The position numbers were made by a program, and so were the translations under genes. A stretch of 64,000 nucleotides of DNA from Planctomycetaceae bacterium (GTDB taxonomy: Bacteria > Planctomycetota > Phycisphaerae > Phycisphaerales > SM1A02): assembly GCA_947492385.1 (NCBI GenBank), contig CANLMX010000006.1, positions 1 to 64,000 of the forward strand, written 5' to 3'. The notes beneath the pieces were generated by a model. The model did no database searches and was not told where the DNA came from. It saw nothing but the letters and a program-made list of their open reading frames with translations. Below are positions 27,409 through 36,726 of the stretch, piece by piece. The number at the start of each line of letters is the position of its first letter. The stretch's first letter is position 1.

Positions 27409-27631
27409 TTCTCGCTTCGCTCGAAGCGGTCAACCCGGCGCTGCGCGCCGGTGCCCCGTCGCTTCGCTCCGGGGCGGGGCCTACGGGCGCCCCTGGCGGG
27501 GCGCTGCGAGTCCCTTTGCCCGCTTTCTCGCTTCGCTCGAAGCGGTCAATCCGGCGCTGCGCGCCGGTGTCACGTCGCTTCGCTCCGGGGCTGGGCCTGC
27601 GGGCGCCCCTGCGGGGCGCTGCGAGTCCCTT
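27391..27631 (+). repeat. Tandem 116/115-bp repeat carrying the tRNA-Gly 3' end
   Basis: The first copy runs from inside the tRNA (27391) to 27506, the second from 27507 to 27621, and a third is cut short after 10 bases (27622-27631). Each copy starts with the tRNA 3' segment CGAGTCCCTT, then holds palindromes such as CGCTTCGCTCGAAGCG and GGCGCTGCGCGCC. The copies differ at several bases. A further copy of the junction is at 29058-29093. It fits repeated integration or slippage at a tRNA attachment site. The stretch up to 27669 contains no gene. Confidence 0.8.
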
Positions 27632-27669
27632 CTCGGGTAGTGGCCCCACCATTCCGGCCAACAGCCCCG

Positions 27670-28551
27670 CTACTTCCCGCCCCTCCGGTACGGCTCGAGT
27701 CCGGGCCCGTCTTCGCGAAGCGCGCGCTTCATTGCAGGGGTGAGGAGCGTGCGCCAACGGTCCTTCGGGTCGAACGAGAGCCATTCGAACCGTGGGAAAT
27801 CAGGAACCGTGGCATTCAGATCCACCAAGCGTCCGCCCTGGATGCCGACCAGCTCCCAGATCCAGAAGTTGTGTGGCTTGCCGTCCGTGCAGGCCTCGCA
27901 CATCGCGAATTGCTTCACCAGGAACTCCATGCGTCCGTTCCGGTCGATGTCGAGCGGATGCATGCCGTAATGGGTTCCCAGCGGCAGAAATCGCACCGAT
28001 GCGGCCGCACCCGGTCGGGCAGGCTCGAGCAGCACGATCGTGTCGTTGCCGATGTTGACGGAAAGGCCGCATCCGCTTGAGCCCCAATGGAGGATCATGT
28101 CGAGGGTCCCGTTGCCGTCGACGTCACCCGCGTCGATTGACGGCCCCGCGACGCCATCGATGCTTCCGCCACCGAAGTCGATGCGGTGCATGGCGACCGG
28201 TACTGGCCTCCCATCATGGGGCGCGCACACGCAGAGCCGTTCATCGGCGGTCACGACGACGACCCAGCCATCTCGGGGAAGCCGCCAGAGCACGACGTCG
28301 TCGTGCCCGGCGCCAGGTGCGCACTCCTTGATGGCTTCACGCTCCGCGTCGCTTCCCTCTTCGGGCGTGAGCGGCCGCACGAACTCGAGCGCTCCCCGCG
28401 CTGGCAACGAGAAGGCCGGGAAACGCTCTGACACGGTGGTGTCCACCATCGCCGTGCCGGCGCCCGGTTCCGCCGCGCCGGCAGGCGGTGCAGCGATGCT
28501 TCGCCCCGACAGAAACACGACACCGAGTATGCAGATCGTTCTTGGCACCAT
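27670..28551 (-). CDS. Exported FG-GAP/VCBS-like protein
   Basis: A 293-residue protein with a signal peptide (MVPRTICILGVVFLSGRSIA). Two stretches, DVDGNGTLDMILHWGS and DIDRNGRMEFLVKQF, match the calcium-binding loop pattern of FG-GAP/VCBS beta-propeller repeats, so it is probably an extracellular protein. A strong AAGGAGG precedes the ATG, unlike many neighbours. It lies inside the segment bracketed by tRNA-Gly 3'-end copies. Confidence 0.7.
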   Translation of the reverse strand: MVPRTICILGVVFLSGRSIAAPPAGAAEPGAGTAMVDTTVSERFPAFSLPARGALEFVRPLTPEEGSDAEREAIKECAPGAGHDDVVLWRLPRDGWVVVVTADERLCVCAPHDGRPVPVAMHRIDFGGGSIDGVAGPSIDAGDVDGNGTLDMILHWGSSGCGLSVNIGNDTIVLLEPARPGAAASVRFLPLGTHYGMHPLDIDRNGRMEFLVKQFAMCEACTDGKPHNFWIWELVGIQGGRLVDLNATVPDFPRFEWLSFDPKDRWRTLLTPAMKRALREDGPGLEPYRRGGK

Positions 28552-28655
28552 GGTTCCCTCCTTGGATGAGCCCGAAATCCGCTTCCTGCGGACCGACCGT
28601 CTTCGGCCACCTCCAGCGGAATGGATGAGAATTTGGATGCTTGTGGCGAGTCCCG

Positions 28656-29021
28656 ATGGTCTTCGGACGTGAATGCACGCAACGTGAACGAAACAATCGG
28701 AACCGGGCCGCCGGGCTCGGTGGCCACATCATCCAGGCGACCGTACTTGGCCAAGGCCGATTCGCCCAGGGCAACCCCGGTGGGCCGGGGAACCCCTACG
28801 CCAAGCGCGTGGCGGGCCTGCGGGCCGCGCTCCTGGAGAGCGTCACCGAGCAGGACATCCGCGCCGTGGCCCGTGCGCTGGTCAAGCGGGCCAAGGAGGG
28901 CGAGATCCCGGCCATCCGCGAGCTGCTGGACCGGCCGCTGGGCAAGGCCGGAGACAACCCGCCCGAGGACGCGGGCGGCATCGTCCTGAACGTCGTGACG
29001 GGGGTTCCGACGGAAGATTGA
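28656..29021 (+). CDS. DUF5681-like phage-associated protein
   Basis: The stretch GRFAQGNPGGPGNPYAKRV followed by helices LRAALLESVTEQDIRAVARALVKRA and IPAIRELLDRPLGKA resembles DUF5681, small proteins often found near phage terminase genes. Its start is unclear: ATG at 28656 gives 121 residues and a TTG at 28641 adds five. No ribosome binding site is visible and the N-terminal 25 residues look unlike the rest, so the gene may be a truncated remnant. It is the best hint that the 27.6-29.1 kb segment was mobile. Confidence 0.55.
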   Translation: MVFGRECTQRERNNRNRAAGLGGHIIQATVLGQGRFAQGNPGGPGNPYAKRVAGLRAALLESVTEQDIRAVARALVKRAKEGEIPAIRELLDRPLGKAGDNPPEDAGGIVLNVVTGVPTED

Positions 29022-29430
29022 GCCGTTCGCCCGAGGGATTTTGCGCCCCGAGGCTCACCCCTGCGGGGCGCTGCGAATCCCTTTGCCCGCTTTGGTTGAA
29101 GGTTGCGCTGGGGTTACGGATTCCTTGCACCCCGGGGGCGCGAGGACGGGTTGAGAACACCCACTCCCTCGCCATCTCGGGTAGGGGCGCCCACCCATCC
29201 GTCACGGATCACTGTGATTGATTATCGGGCGACGCAGCGTGGGCTCGCGTGTCCTCGACGAGGCGTGCCACCGGCCGCAGCCATCCGCCTCGCCCCGTCA
29301 AGGGGACCACGCCAGGCGCGCGCAGGATAGTTCCCTGGAGTTGCTCGCCAACCACGCCGCAGGAGGTACGTTGACGGATTCGGTCGATCCAAGGCCAATC
29401 CGTTCGCACTGCCTCCAGAGACTCGCGCCC
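29022..29430. other. Intergenic stretch without a recognised gene
   Basis: About 410 bases with no supported coding frame. It holds the distal tRNA-Gly 3'-end copy (29058-29093). A possible TTGACG promoter element lies at about 29373, before the gene at 29431. Nothing else recognised. Confidence 0.5.
29058..29093 (+). repeat. Distal copy of the tRNA-Gly 3'-end repeat junction
   Basis: 36 bases that match the junction between the two tandem copies (around 27496-27531) with one substitution in the core (CGAATCCCTT for CGAGTCCCTT), including GCCCGCTTT of the tRNA end. It is a candidate right-hand attachment site for the 1.5-kb segment that starts at the tRNA. Confidence 0.65.
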
Positions 29431-30618
29431 ATGAACACCCCGTTTCGGTCCGTCGCCGTCGCACTCGTCGTGATCCTGATGCCGGCACTCGCCCCGCGGG
29501 CATTTGGGCAGTCTTGCGCCCCCGCGCCCCACGTGCCGATCGCGACCGAGACGACCCCCGCACAGCTGAACCCGCTGATCGCGCAGATGCGCGACTTCCC
29601 CACCGAACTCGATCCGCGCATCTTCTGCGACGGCAGGCTGAAGCCCGCCGTTCGCGACCGCACGATGGATCTGGTGAGTGGGCTGTTCGCACGCCTGAAG
29701 AAGTCGCTGCCGACCTCGATCGCGTCCGTCGCGCCCGACGGAACCGTCAGCGAGGTGCAGGTCACCTGGGGCATCGGTGCCGTGGAACTTCTCGGAAGCG
29801 AGGCCGGCTTTGAATACGACGCCAAGTCCGACCTCGGCATCCACGTCTTCCTGAGCGCAAACGGGACGATCTGCACCGACGTCACCGAGGATGCGACCGG
29901 CAGGGAGATCATCGACTGCGATGCTTGCAGGGCGGCATGCATCGCAGACCCGGTCGCCAAGATCTTCAACAAGCTTGTCGAGTTTGAGCAGGAGCCTTCG
30001 GACCTATCTGACCCAGGCTCCGGCATCACGTTCTACGGCATGGTGGTCGAGGTCACCTTCCACGGAGCGCGCGGTCCGAGCTACCAGGTCTATCCGTCCC
30101 GCGGGCACTGGTCGGTCTCCGAAGACACCTGGGTCAACCAGCCCGTGGCCCAGAAGGACCTGACCGATCCCGCGCAGATGTTGACCGATGCAATGATGTG
30201 GATCAACCGGTACAACGACCTCGCGTGCGAGTACATCGCGTCGCCGGTTGGATTCGACTGCGATCGCTTCGGTGATCTCGATGACGAACTCGGCGATTAC
30301 CGCAATGACGGCATCGTTGCGGCTGGCGGAAACACGCGCTGCACGTCGAACATCACCTACCGCCTGCTGCGTCGTCTGCCGAGCGTGAACATCCCGGACA
30401 CGGTGGATGCGCTCGAGGTGCGCTGCTCGAACATCGGGACGTCGCTTCGGACCTGCCTCGGGGATCTCGACTGCAACAACGAAGTAAACGCGATTGACCT
30501 CGGAGCGCTGCTCGCGGCATGGGGACCCGGCAATGGCCCGGCGGACCTCAACGGCGATGGAGAGGTCAACGGCGACGACCTCTCGCTGCTTCAGTCGAAC
30601 TGGGGCACCTGCAGGTAG
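29431..30618 (+). CDS. Exported protein with C-terminal dockerin-like repeats
   Basis: A 395-residue protein with a signal peptide (VAVALVVILMPALAPRAFGQ). The middle 290 residues have eight or more cysteines and no recognised fold. The end contains two dockerin-type repeats, DLDCNNEVNAIDLGALLAAW and DLNGDGEVNGDDLSLLQSNW. The start at 29431 is the only one that gives a normal signal peptide. It is probably secreted and bound to a partner through the repeats; no cohesin gene is in the window. Confidence 0.8.
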   Translation: MNTPFRSVAVALVVILMPALAPRAFGQSCAPAPHVPIATETTPAQLNPLIAQMRDFPTELDPRIFCDGRLKPAVRDRTMDLVSGLFARLKKSLPTSIASVAPDGTVSEVQVTWGIGAVELLGSEAGFEYDAKSDLGIHVFLSANGTICTDVTEDATGREIIDCDACRAACIADPVAKIFNKLVEFEQEPSDLSDPGSGITFYGMVVEVTFHGARGPSYQVYPSRGHWSVSEDTWVNQPVAQKDLTDPAQMLTDAMMWINRYNDLACEYIASPVGFDCDRFGDLDDELGDYRNDGIVAAGGNTRCTSNITYRLLRRLPSVNIPDTVDALEVRCSNIGTSLRTCLGDLDCNNEVNAIDLGALLAAWGPGNGPADLNGDGEVNGDDLSLLQSNWGTCR

Positions 30619-30836
30619 CGCGGAAGGTGATGGCGAGCGCTTCCGAACCGGCTTCCTCAAGCTCGGGCGGTTCGGCAACGACGCGGAGCGCCTGATGTCT
30701 GGTAATAATTGATTGCAATTGAGTCCCGCGGATTCCTTGCCCCCTGCCCCCCGGAATCCGACCGTCCCTCACCGTCACCGACCGCCCATGGATGGATCGC
30801 GGCCTGTGTGTCGGCCCCGCGCGCTGAGGATCCTCG

Positions 30837-32582
30837 ATGCCTGAACCCCATGCCGACTCCGCCAGCGCCACGCGCGCGGCGCTGTCCCGGCCTTCGGATT
30901 TGGAACACCTGTTGCACTCCATCCCGGGTGGGGTCTTCATCTACGAGGAGTCCCCGGCAGGCGAAGGTCGGTTGGTGTTTGGCAACGCCGGCTTCATGAT
31001 CCTGTGCCCCCCGTGCGCCCAAACAGACGCGCCGCCAGGTCTTCACCCGATCACCCACCTGTTCCACCCCGACGAGTCCGAGCGCGTCGCGAGCGACCTC
31101 GAGCGCTCGGCGGCCGACCTCACGCCCTGGCATGCCGAGTACCGCCGAGCGACGGCCGACGGCTCCACCGCCTGGGTCGAGATCCGCGCCGAACCGCGGC
31201 CGCAGTCGCATGGGGTCGTGCGGTGGACCGGCTTCGTCTCCGACGTCACCGCGCGTGTCACTGCCGAGATCCAGCTCCGGCACGCACGCGCCGAGGCGTT
31301 GCGCGCAAGCCGCCTCAAGTCCGACTTCATCGCCGCGGTCAGCCATGAACTACGCACTCCGATGACGGCCATCATCGGCTACGCAGAACTGCTTCAGGAC
31401 GACCCCCGAGTGCGTGCCGATTCCGGCACCGCGTCCGCGGCCGAGGCCATCCTCCGCAACGGTGAGCACCTGCTTTCGGTGGTCAGCGACATCCTTGACG
31501 ACTCGCGCGTCGAGGCGGGCGCATTCTCCGTGCGCGCGGCCGAGATCGATCTCGCGCAAGTGGCGCATGATGCGTCCGATCTCCTCGCCATCCGGGCACG
31601 TTCGCGCGGCATCGGCCTGCAGTTCGCGGCCGATCCACGCGCGCCGTCGTTCGCCCGCGCCGATCCGTTGCGCGTGCGGCAGATCATTCTCAATCTCGTC
31701 GGCAATGCGATCAAGTTCACCGACCGGGGCAGCGTGCGCGTGAGCGTCTCGAACACCGGTGGCGCCGCATCCGTCACCGTTGCGGATGACGGCACGGGCA
31801 TGGATGCCGAACAGCTCGAGACGCTGTTCCGTCCGTACACGCAGTTCAACAGTGCGCGAGCATGCGAGGGAAGCGGCCTGGGGATGGCGCTCTCGCGCCG
31901 ACTGGCGCGCATGATGGGAGGCGACCTGCGCGTCGCAAGCACGCCGGGGCATGGGACCACGTTCACGCTCTCGCTCCCTGCCATCGCGCCCAGCCTGGGC
32001 GATGCACCGCCCGTCGTTGAGATCGCCCACGACGGCGCTTCCGATGCGGCCGCATCCGGTGCGCCCGGGGCCGACCGCGAAGGCGAACTCGCGCCGCCCT
32101 TGGCGGGATTCCGCATCTTGGTCGCAGAGGACGGCCCCGACAACGTCCGCCTCTACCTGCGGCAGCTCGGGCGCGCCGGCGCGGACGTACGCGTCGCGTC
32201 AAACGGCCGCGAGGCGGTGGCGCTGGCCCAAGCCGCGGCGGTCGGCGTGCTCGACGCCCCGTTCGACCTGGTCCTGATGGATGTGCAGATGCCGGTGCTC
32301 GACGGCCTTGAGGCCACCCGACGCCTGCGGGCCCTTGGCTTCACCGTGCCAGTGGTGGCGGTCACCGCCGCGGCGGGCGAAGAGGAGCGAGCCCGGTGCC
32401 TGGCGGCCGGTTGCGACGGATTCCTCGAGAAGCCCGTCCGGCAGGCGGACCTGATCGCGGCCGCCCGTGCCGCAGCCCTTCGTGGCCGCGCCTCAGCCGG
32501 CCCCGAGCATGCGCCCGGGGCCGGGAGCGGTCTGGGGCACCCTCCGGAGGCGGCCGTTCGAGATCCCCACCCAATGCCATAG
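30837..32582 (+). CDS. Cytoplasmic hybrid histidine kinase (PAS-HisKA-HATPase-REC)
   Basis: A 581-residue protein without signal or membrane segments. A PAS-like sensor occupies about residues 20-145. The HisKA box DFIAAVSHELRTPMTAIIG carries the phosphorylated histidine. The ATPase has NLVGNAIKFT (N box), VADDGTGMD (G1) and GSGLGMALSRRL (G2). The receiver domain (about 428-550) has the acidic pair in VAEDGPDN, the phospho-acceptor LVLMDVQMP, the threonine in VAVT and the lysine in EKPV. All catalytic residues are present. A GAGGA lies near the ATG. No response regulator or output domain is adjacent, so the target is unknown. Confidence 0.92.
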   Translation: MPEPHADSASATRAALSRPSDLEHLLHSIPGGVFIYEESPAGEGRLVFGNAGFMILCPPCAQTDAPPGLHPITHLFHPDESERVASDLERSAADLTPWHAEYRRATADGSTAWVEIRAEPRPQSHGVVRWTGFVSDVTARVTAEIQLRHARAEALRASRLKSDFIAAVSHELRTPMTAIIGYAELLQDDPRVRADSGTASAAEAILRNGEHLLSVVSDILDDSRVEAGAFSVRAAEIDLAQVAHDASDLLAIRARSRGIGLQFAADPRAPSFARADPLRVRQIILNLVGNAIKFTDRGSVRVSVSNTGGAASVTVADDGTGMDAEQLETLFRPYTQFNSARACEGSGLGMALSRRLARMMGGDLRVASTPGHGTTFTLSLPAIAPSLGDAPPVVEIAHDGASDAAASGAPGADREGELAPPLAGFRILVAEDGPDNVRLYLRQLGRAGADVRVASNGREAVALAQAAAVGVLDAPFDLVLMDVQMPVLDGLEATRRLRALGFTVPVVAVTAAAGEEERARCLAAGCDGFLEKPVRQADLIAAARAAALRGRASAGPEHAPGAGSGLGHPPEAAVRDPHPMP

Positions 32583-32644
32583 CCTGACGACAGCTCGGAG
32601 TGCAAGTTTCGGTGGGGACACGCGTTCTGCCGATGGCTTGACCC

Positions 32645-35248
32645 ATGCGACCGGCCCCGCACCCATGCCCTGACCGCCATCAGGCACCCCCGAGCGGGGC
32701 GTGCTCCCAGGGCCTCCGCCGCTTGGGAGCCATCTGCGTCGGGGCCGCACTCGCGCTTTCCGGCATTCCGGCATCAACTGCGCTGGCGCAGTCAGCACCC
32801 TCGCCCGCCGGCATCGACTACTTCGAGAAGAACGTCCGGCCCGTCTTCGTCTCGCACTGCTTTGGCTGCCACTCGGCGAACGCCACCAAGGTCCGCGGCG
32901 GCCTGCGCATGGACTCCTTCGCGGCGCTGCTTGCCGGCGGCGACTCCGGACCGGCCATCGTCCCGGGCGATGCGAACGCCAGCCTGCTGGTCAAGGCCAT
33001 TCGGTACACCGACCCGAACACCGAGATGCCGCCGAAGGGCAAGCTCGCCGACGCCGAGATCAAGGCCATCGAGCAGTGGGTGGCGATGGGCGCGCCGCAT
33101 CCCGACGCCGTCGCCGGTCCCGCCGTGCCGCAGCAGCCTGCGTCGGGAATCGACCTCGAGCGCGGTCGGCGCTGGTGGGCCTATGTCGCGCCCGAGCGTG
33201 GCGCGCCGCCGACCGTCAGGAACGCTGCTTGGGTGTCCTCGCCGATCGACCAGTTCATCCTCGCGCGCGTCGAGGAAGCCGGGCTCAAGCCCGCCCCCGA
33301 TGCCGACAAGGAAACGCTGGTACGTCGCGTCACCTTCGACCTCACGGGGCTTCCGCCCACCCCCGAGGAAGTCGACGCGTTCCGCAAGGACACGTCGCCG
33401 GACGCGTATACGCGCCTGGTCGACCGGCTGCTGGCATCGCCGCGGTTCGGCGAACACTGGGGTCGCCGCTGGCTCGACGTTGCCCGGTACGCAGAATCGA
33501 GCGGGAAGGAATCGAACATCGTCTATCCACACGCGTGGCGCTACCGCGACTACGTGATCGGTGCGTTCAACGAGGACAAGCCATACGACGTGTTCCTGCG
33601 CGAGCAGCTCGCCGGTGACCTGCTTCCCTCGACGAATCCCGACGAGCAGGCCGAGCGGATGATCGCCACGGGGTACCTCGCCATCGGCACCAAGGGCCAC
33701 AACACCCGCGGCGAGCCCCAATTCCGGGCCGACCTCGTCGACGAGCAGATCGACTCGATCGGGCAAGGGCTGCTCGCCACCACCATTGCCTGCGCGCGTT
33801 GCCACGACCACAAGTTCGATCCGATCCCGCAGCGTGACTATTACGCGATGGCGGGCATCTTCCATTCGACCGACACGCACTACGGCACCTACCGCACGCC
33901 GGGGAACGACCATCCGTCCACGCTGCTGGAGATTCCTGCCGGTGCGAAGGTGCCCAACGGCCCGACGATGCCCGGCCCCATCCGCGCCGCCGCCGAGCAG
34001 CAGCTTGAACGTGCCGAGTCGGACATGAAGGACCTCGCGGGCCTGCGCCAGAAGGCACGCCAAGCGCGGATGCCCGGAAGCGGCGTGAAGCTCACCGCGC
34101 AGGAGCAGCAGCAGTTGGTCCGTGCGCGCAGCGCGGACGGGCGGGCGGAGGCCAGCGCCGACCAGCTGGCGCGGTTCGGGCCAGATGGTCGCGCCACCTC
34201 GGCGAACCGGCTGGCCATGGGGGCCTCCGATGCCGCGAAGCCCACGGACACGCGCATCCTGGCGCGAGGCGAGCTCTCGACGCCCGGCCAGCCCGTGCCG
34301 CGGGGCTTCCTGCAGGTGCTGGCCGCGCCCGGCGATCGCCCCATCCGATCGGGCAGCGGTCGCCGCGAACTTGCCGACTGGATCGCAAGCGAAACGAACC
34401 CGCTCACCGCGCGGGTGTGGGTGAACCGGGTGTGGCTTAACCTCTTCGGCAAGGGCATCGTCCCCACGCCGGACAACTTCGGTGCGAGCGGCGTGCGTCC
34501 GACCAACCAGCCGCTCCTCGACTGGCTGGCCGTCGACTTCATGGAGGGCGGCTGGTCCACGAAGCGCCTCGTCCGCGAGCTCGTCCTGAGCCACGCGTAC
34601 CGCATGTCGGCCAAGGCCGACCCGAAGGCACTCGAGGTCGACCCCGACAATGCCCTGCTGTGGCGCATGCCCCGCCGGCGCCTGCCTGCCGAGAGCATTC
34701 GCGACGCGATGCTCATGGCCTCCGGCCAGCTGGACCTGACGCCGCCCGTCGGATCCCCCGTGGCGTTCCTCGAAGGCGCCGACCGCAACCCGGTGGTCGA
34801 CCGTGCGCTCGCGGGCGAGGCACTGTGCCGCTCGGTGTACCTGCCGGTCCTGCGCGACCGAGTCGACGAGATGCTCGACATCTTCGACTTCGCCGAGCCG
34901 GCCTACGTCACCGGCGATCGCGACGAGACCAGCGTGCCCACGCAGGCCCTCTTCATGATGAACAGCCCGCGCGTCCTCGCGGCCGCCGAGGCCATGGCGA
35001 CGCGGGTGCTCGGAGAGCGCCAATCCGAGGCGGACCGGATCACGCGCGCGTTCCAACTCGCGGTCGGGCGAAAGCCCTCGCAGGCCGAGATGGTCGCTGT
35101 ACGGTCATTCTTCGGCGACTTCGCGGGTGCGCAGACCGGCACGGAGGGGCGTGCGGCCAAGGCCCAGGCGAAGGGCCAGGAGCGCGCCATGTGGGCGGCG
35201 TTCTGCCAGGCGCTCATGCAGGGCGCCGAGTTCCGGATGGTGGAGTGA
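32645..35248 (+). CDS. Planctomycete cytochrome with DUF1549 and DUF1553
   Basis: An 867-residue exported protein. After a signal-like stretch (about residues 25-49) comes a PSCyt1 domain with one haem motif CFGCH and the distal EMPPKGKL methionine region. A DUF1549 domain follows (from about 160) with WGRRWLDVARYAESSG, then CARCHDHKFDPI, and a C-terminal DUF1553 domain with NRVWLNLFGKGIV and PRRRLPAESIRDAML. This combination is almost diagnostic of planctomycetes and allies. It is followed 13 bases later by its usual partner, a DUF1501 protein. The pair probably acts in the periplasm; the reaction is not known. Confidence 0.93.
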   Translation: MRPAPHPCPDRHQAPPSGACSQGLRRLGAICVGAALALSGIPASTALAQSAPSPAGIDYFEKNVRPVFVSHCFGCHSANATKVRGGLRMDSFAALLAGGDSGPAIVPGDANASLLVKAIRYTDPNTEMPPKGKLADAEIKAIEQWVAMGAPHPDAVAGPAVPQQPASGIDLERGRRWWAYVAPERGAPPTVRNAAWVSSPIDQFILARVEEAGLKPAPDADKETLVRRVTFDLTGLPPTPEEVDAFRKDTSPDAYTRLVDRLLASPRFGEHWGRRWLDVARYAESSGKESNIVYPHAWRYRDYVIGAFNEDKPYDVFLREQLAGDLLPSTNPDEQAERMIATGYLAIGTKGHNTRGEPQFRADLVDEQIDSIGQGLLATTIACARCHDHKFDPIPQRDYYAMAGIFHSTDTHYGTYRTPGNDHPSTLLEIPAGAKVPNGPTMPGPIRAAAEQQLERAESDMKDLAGLRQKARQARMPGSGVKLTAQEQQQLVRARSADGRAEASADQLARFGPDGRATSANRLAMGASDAAKPTDTRILARGELSTPGQPVPRGFLQVLAAPGDRPIRSGSGRRELADWIASETNPLTARVWVNRVWLNLFGKGIVPTPDNFGASGVRPTNQPLLDWLAVDFMEGGWSTKRLVRELVLSHAYRMSAKADPKALEVDPDNALLWRMPRRRLPAESIRDAMLMASGQLDLTPPVGSPVAFLEGADRNPVVDRALAGEALCRSVYLPVLRDRVDEMLDIFDFAEPAYVTGDRDETSVPTQALFMMNSPRVLAAAEAMATRVLGERQSEADRITRAFQLAVGRKPSQAEMVAVRSFFGDFAGAQTGTEGRAAKAQAKGQERAMWAAFCQALMQGAEFRMVE

Positions 35249-35250
35249 CC

Positions 35251-35256
35251 AGGAGG
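35251..35256 (+). promoter_or_regulatory. Consensus Shine-Dalgarno AGGAGG for the DUF1501 gene
   Basis: AGGAGG lies 5 bases before the ATG at 35262. It fixes that start and shows that genes inside operons here can use normal Shine-Dalgarno initiation. Confidence 0.7.
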
Positions 35257-35261
35257 ATTCC

Positions 35262-36677
35262 ATGAGCCTGTGCAACAACCGCTTCACCAGCTGGACCCGG
35301 CGCGATGCGCTGCAGGCGCTCTCGTGCGGCTTCGGGCTGCTTGCCTTCGCGGGCATCGCCAACCAGGCGCAGGCGCGCGCGCTCCGCCGGGACGAAGACG
35401 AGGGCAATCCGCTCTCACCGAAGTCCACGCACCTCGAGCCGCGCGCGAAGCGCATCATCTTCCTCTGCATGTCGGGCGGTCCGAGCCACGTCGACACGTT
35501 CGACCACAAGCCGCGCCTGGCGACCGACGCCGGCAAGACGCTGGGCGGCACGCGTGCGGGCGCGCAGCTTCTGCCCAGCCCGTTCAAGTTCAACCGCGCG
35601 GGCAAGAGCGGCCTCATGATCAGCGAGATCATGCCCCGCATCGCGGAACACGCCGACAGCCTGTGCCTGCTGCGCGGCATGAACACTGCCGTGCCGGCCC
35701 ACGCGCAGGCAAGCGTCCTGATGCACACCGGGAGCTTCCAGTTCGTGCGTCCTTCGCTGGGTGCGTGGACGCTGTACGGCCTGGGCACCGAAAACCAGAA
35801 CCTGCCGGGGTTCATCACGCTCAATCCGCCTGCGGGAAACGGCGGCGCGCAGAACTACGGTGCCGGCTTCCTGCCCGCCGTCTACCAGGGCACCCGAGTG
35901 GGCCTCGAGCGAAGCGCCCGCCGCAACGGCGGCGACGGCGGGATGCCGAACCTGAGGAACCCGAAGCTCACCGCGGATGCGCAGCGCGAGCAGCTCGACC
36001 TGGTGCAGAAGCTGAACCGCACGCGCCTCATGCGCGACCGCAGCGAGGACCAGATCGAGGGCGTCATCGAGAGCTACGAGCTGGCGTTCCGCATGCAGGC
36101 CGAGATGCCGGACCTCATGGACCTGGCCGGCGAGAAGCCGAAGACGCTCGAGATGTACGGCATCGGTCGCGGCAACGACTCGTTCGCGCGCCAGTGCCTG
36201 ATGGCGCGTCGCTTCGCCGAAAAGGGCGTGCGATTCATCGAAGTGAACCACGGCGGATGGGATACGCACCGCAACCTGAAGGCCGACCTCGAGCGCCAGG
36301 CCGCCGAGATCGACCAGCCCATCGCCGCGTTGCTCGCGGACCTCAAGCAGCGCAAGATGCTCGACGACACGCTGGTCGTTTGGGGCGGCGAGTTCGGGCG
36401 GACGCCCTATGCCCAGGGCAACGACGGCCGCGACCACAACCACAAGGGCTTCACCATGTGGGTGGCGGGCGGCGGCACCAAGGGCGGCTTCAGCTACGGC
36501 GCGACCGATGAACACGGCATCGAGGCCGTGGACGGCAAGATGGACATCCACGACTGGCACGCCACCCTGCTCCACCTGATGGGCATGGACCACGAACGCC
36601 TGACCTACCGCTGGGCCGGCCGTGACTTCCGGCTCACCGACGTCAAGGGCAGCGTCCACCGGGGCATCCTGGCCTGA
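35262..36677 (+). CDS. DUF1501 protein, Tat-exported
   Basis: A 471-residue protein. The N-terminus SWTRRDALQALSCGFGLLAF is a twin-arginine signal. The core, with RIIFLCMSGGPSHVDTFDHKP, VRFIEVNHGGWDTH and WGGEFGRTPYAQGNDGRDHN, is the alkaline-phosphatase-like DUF1501 family. It is expected to work with the preceding DUF1549/1553 protein outside the cytoplasm. No enzymatic activity is established for the pair. Confidence 0.93.
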   Translation: MSLCNNRFTSWTRRDALQALSCGFGLLAFAGIANQAQARALRRDEDEGNPLSPKSTHLEPRAKRIIFLCMSGGPSHVDTFDHKPRLATDAGKTLGGTRAGAQLLPSPFKFNRAGKSGLMISEIMPRIAEHADSLCLLRGMNTAVPAHAQASVLMHTGSFQFVRPSLGAWTLYGLGTENQNLPGFITLNPPAGNGGAQNYGAGFLPAVYQGTRVGLERSARRNGGDGGMPNLRNPKLTADAQREQLDLVQKLNRTRLMRDRSEDQIEGVIESYELAFRMQAEMPDLMDLAGEKPKTLEMYGIGRGNDSFARQCLMARRFAEKGVRFIEVNHGGWDTHRNLKADLERQAAEIDQPIAALLADLKQRKMLDDTLVVWGGEFGRTPYAQGNDGRDHNHKGFTMWVAGGGTKGGFSYGATDEHGIEAVDGKMDIHDWHATLLHLMGMDHERLTYRWAGRDFRLTDVKGSVHRGILA

Positions 36678-36698
36678 CCACGGCCTCCTGCCGGGCGA

Positions 36699-36726
36699 TA
36701 TCGTGATGGACCCCGGTGCGGGGTCC
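36699..36726 (+). promoter_or_regulatory. TATCGT box and start-site hairpin before the MscS-type gene
   Basis: A TATCGT (36699-36704) is followed by a perfect 7-bp hairpin (36708-36714 with 36720-36726) that ends one base before the ATG at 36728 and includes the alternative GTG at 36716. The hairpin could limit translation. Confidence 0.35.
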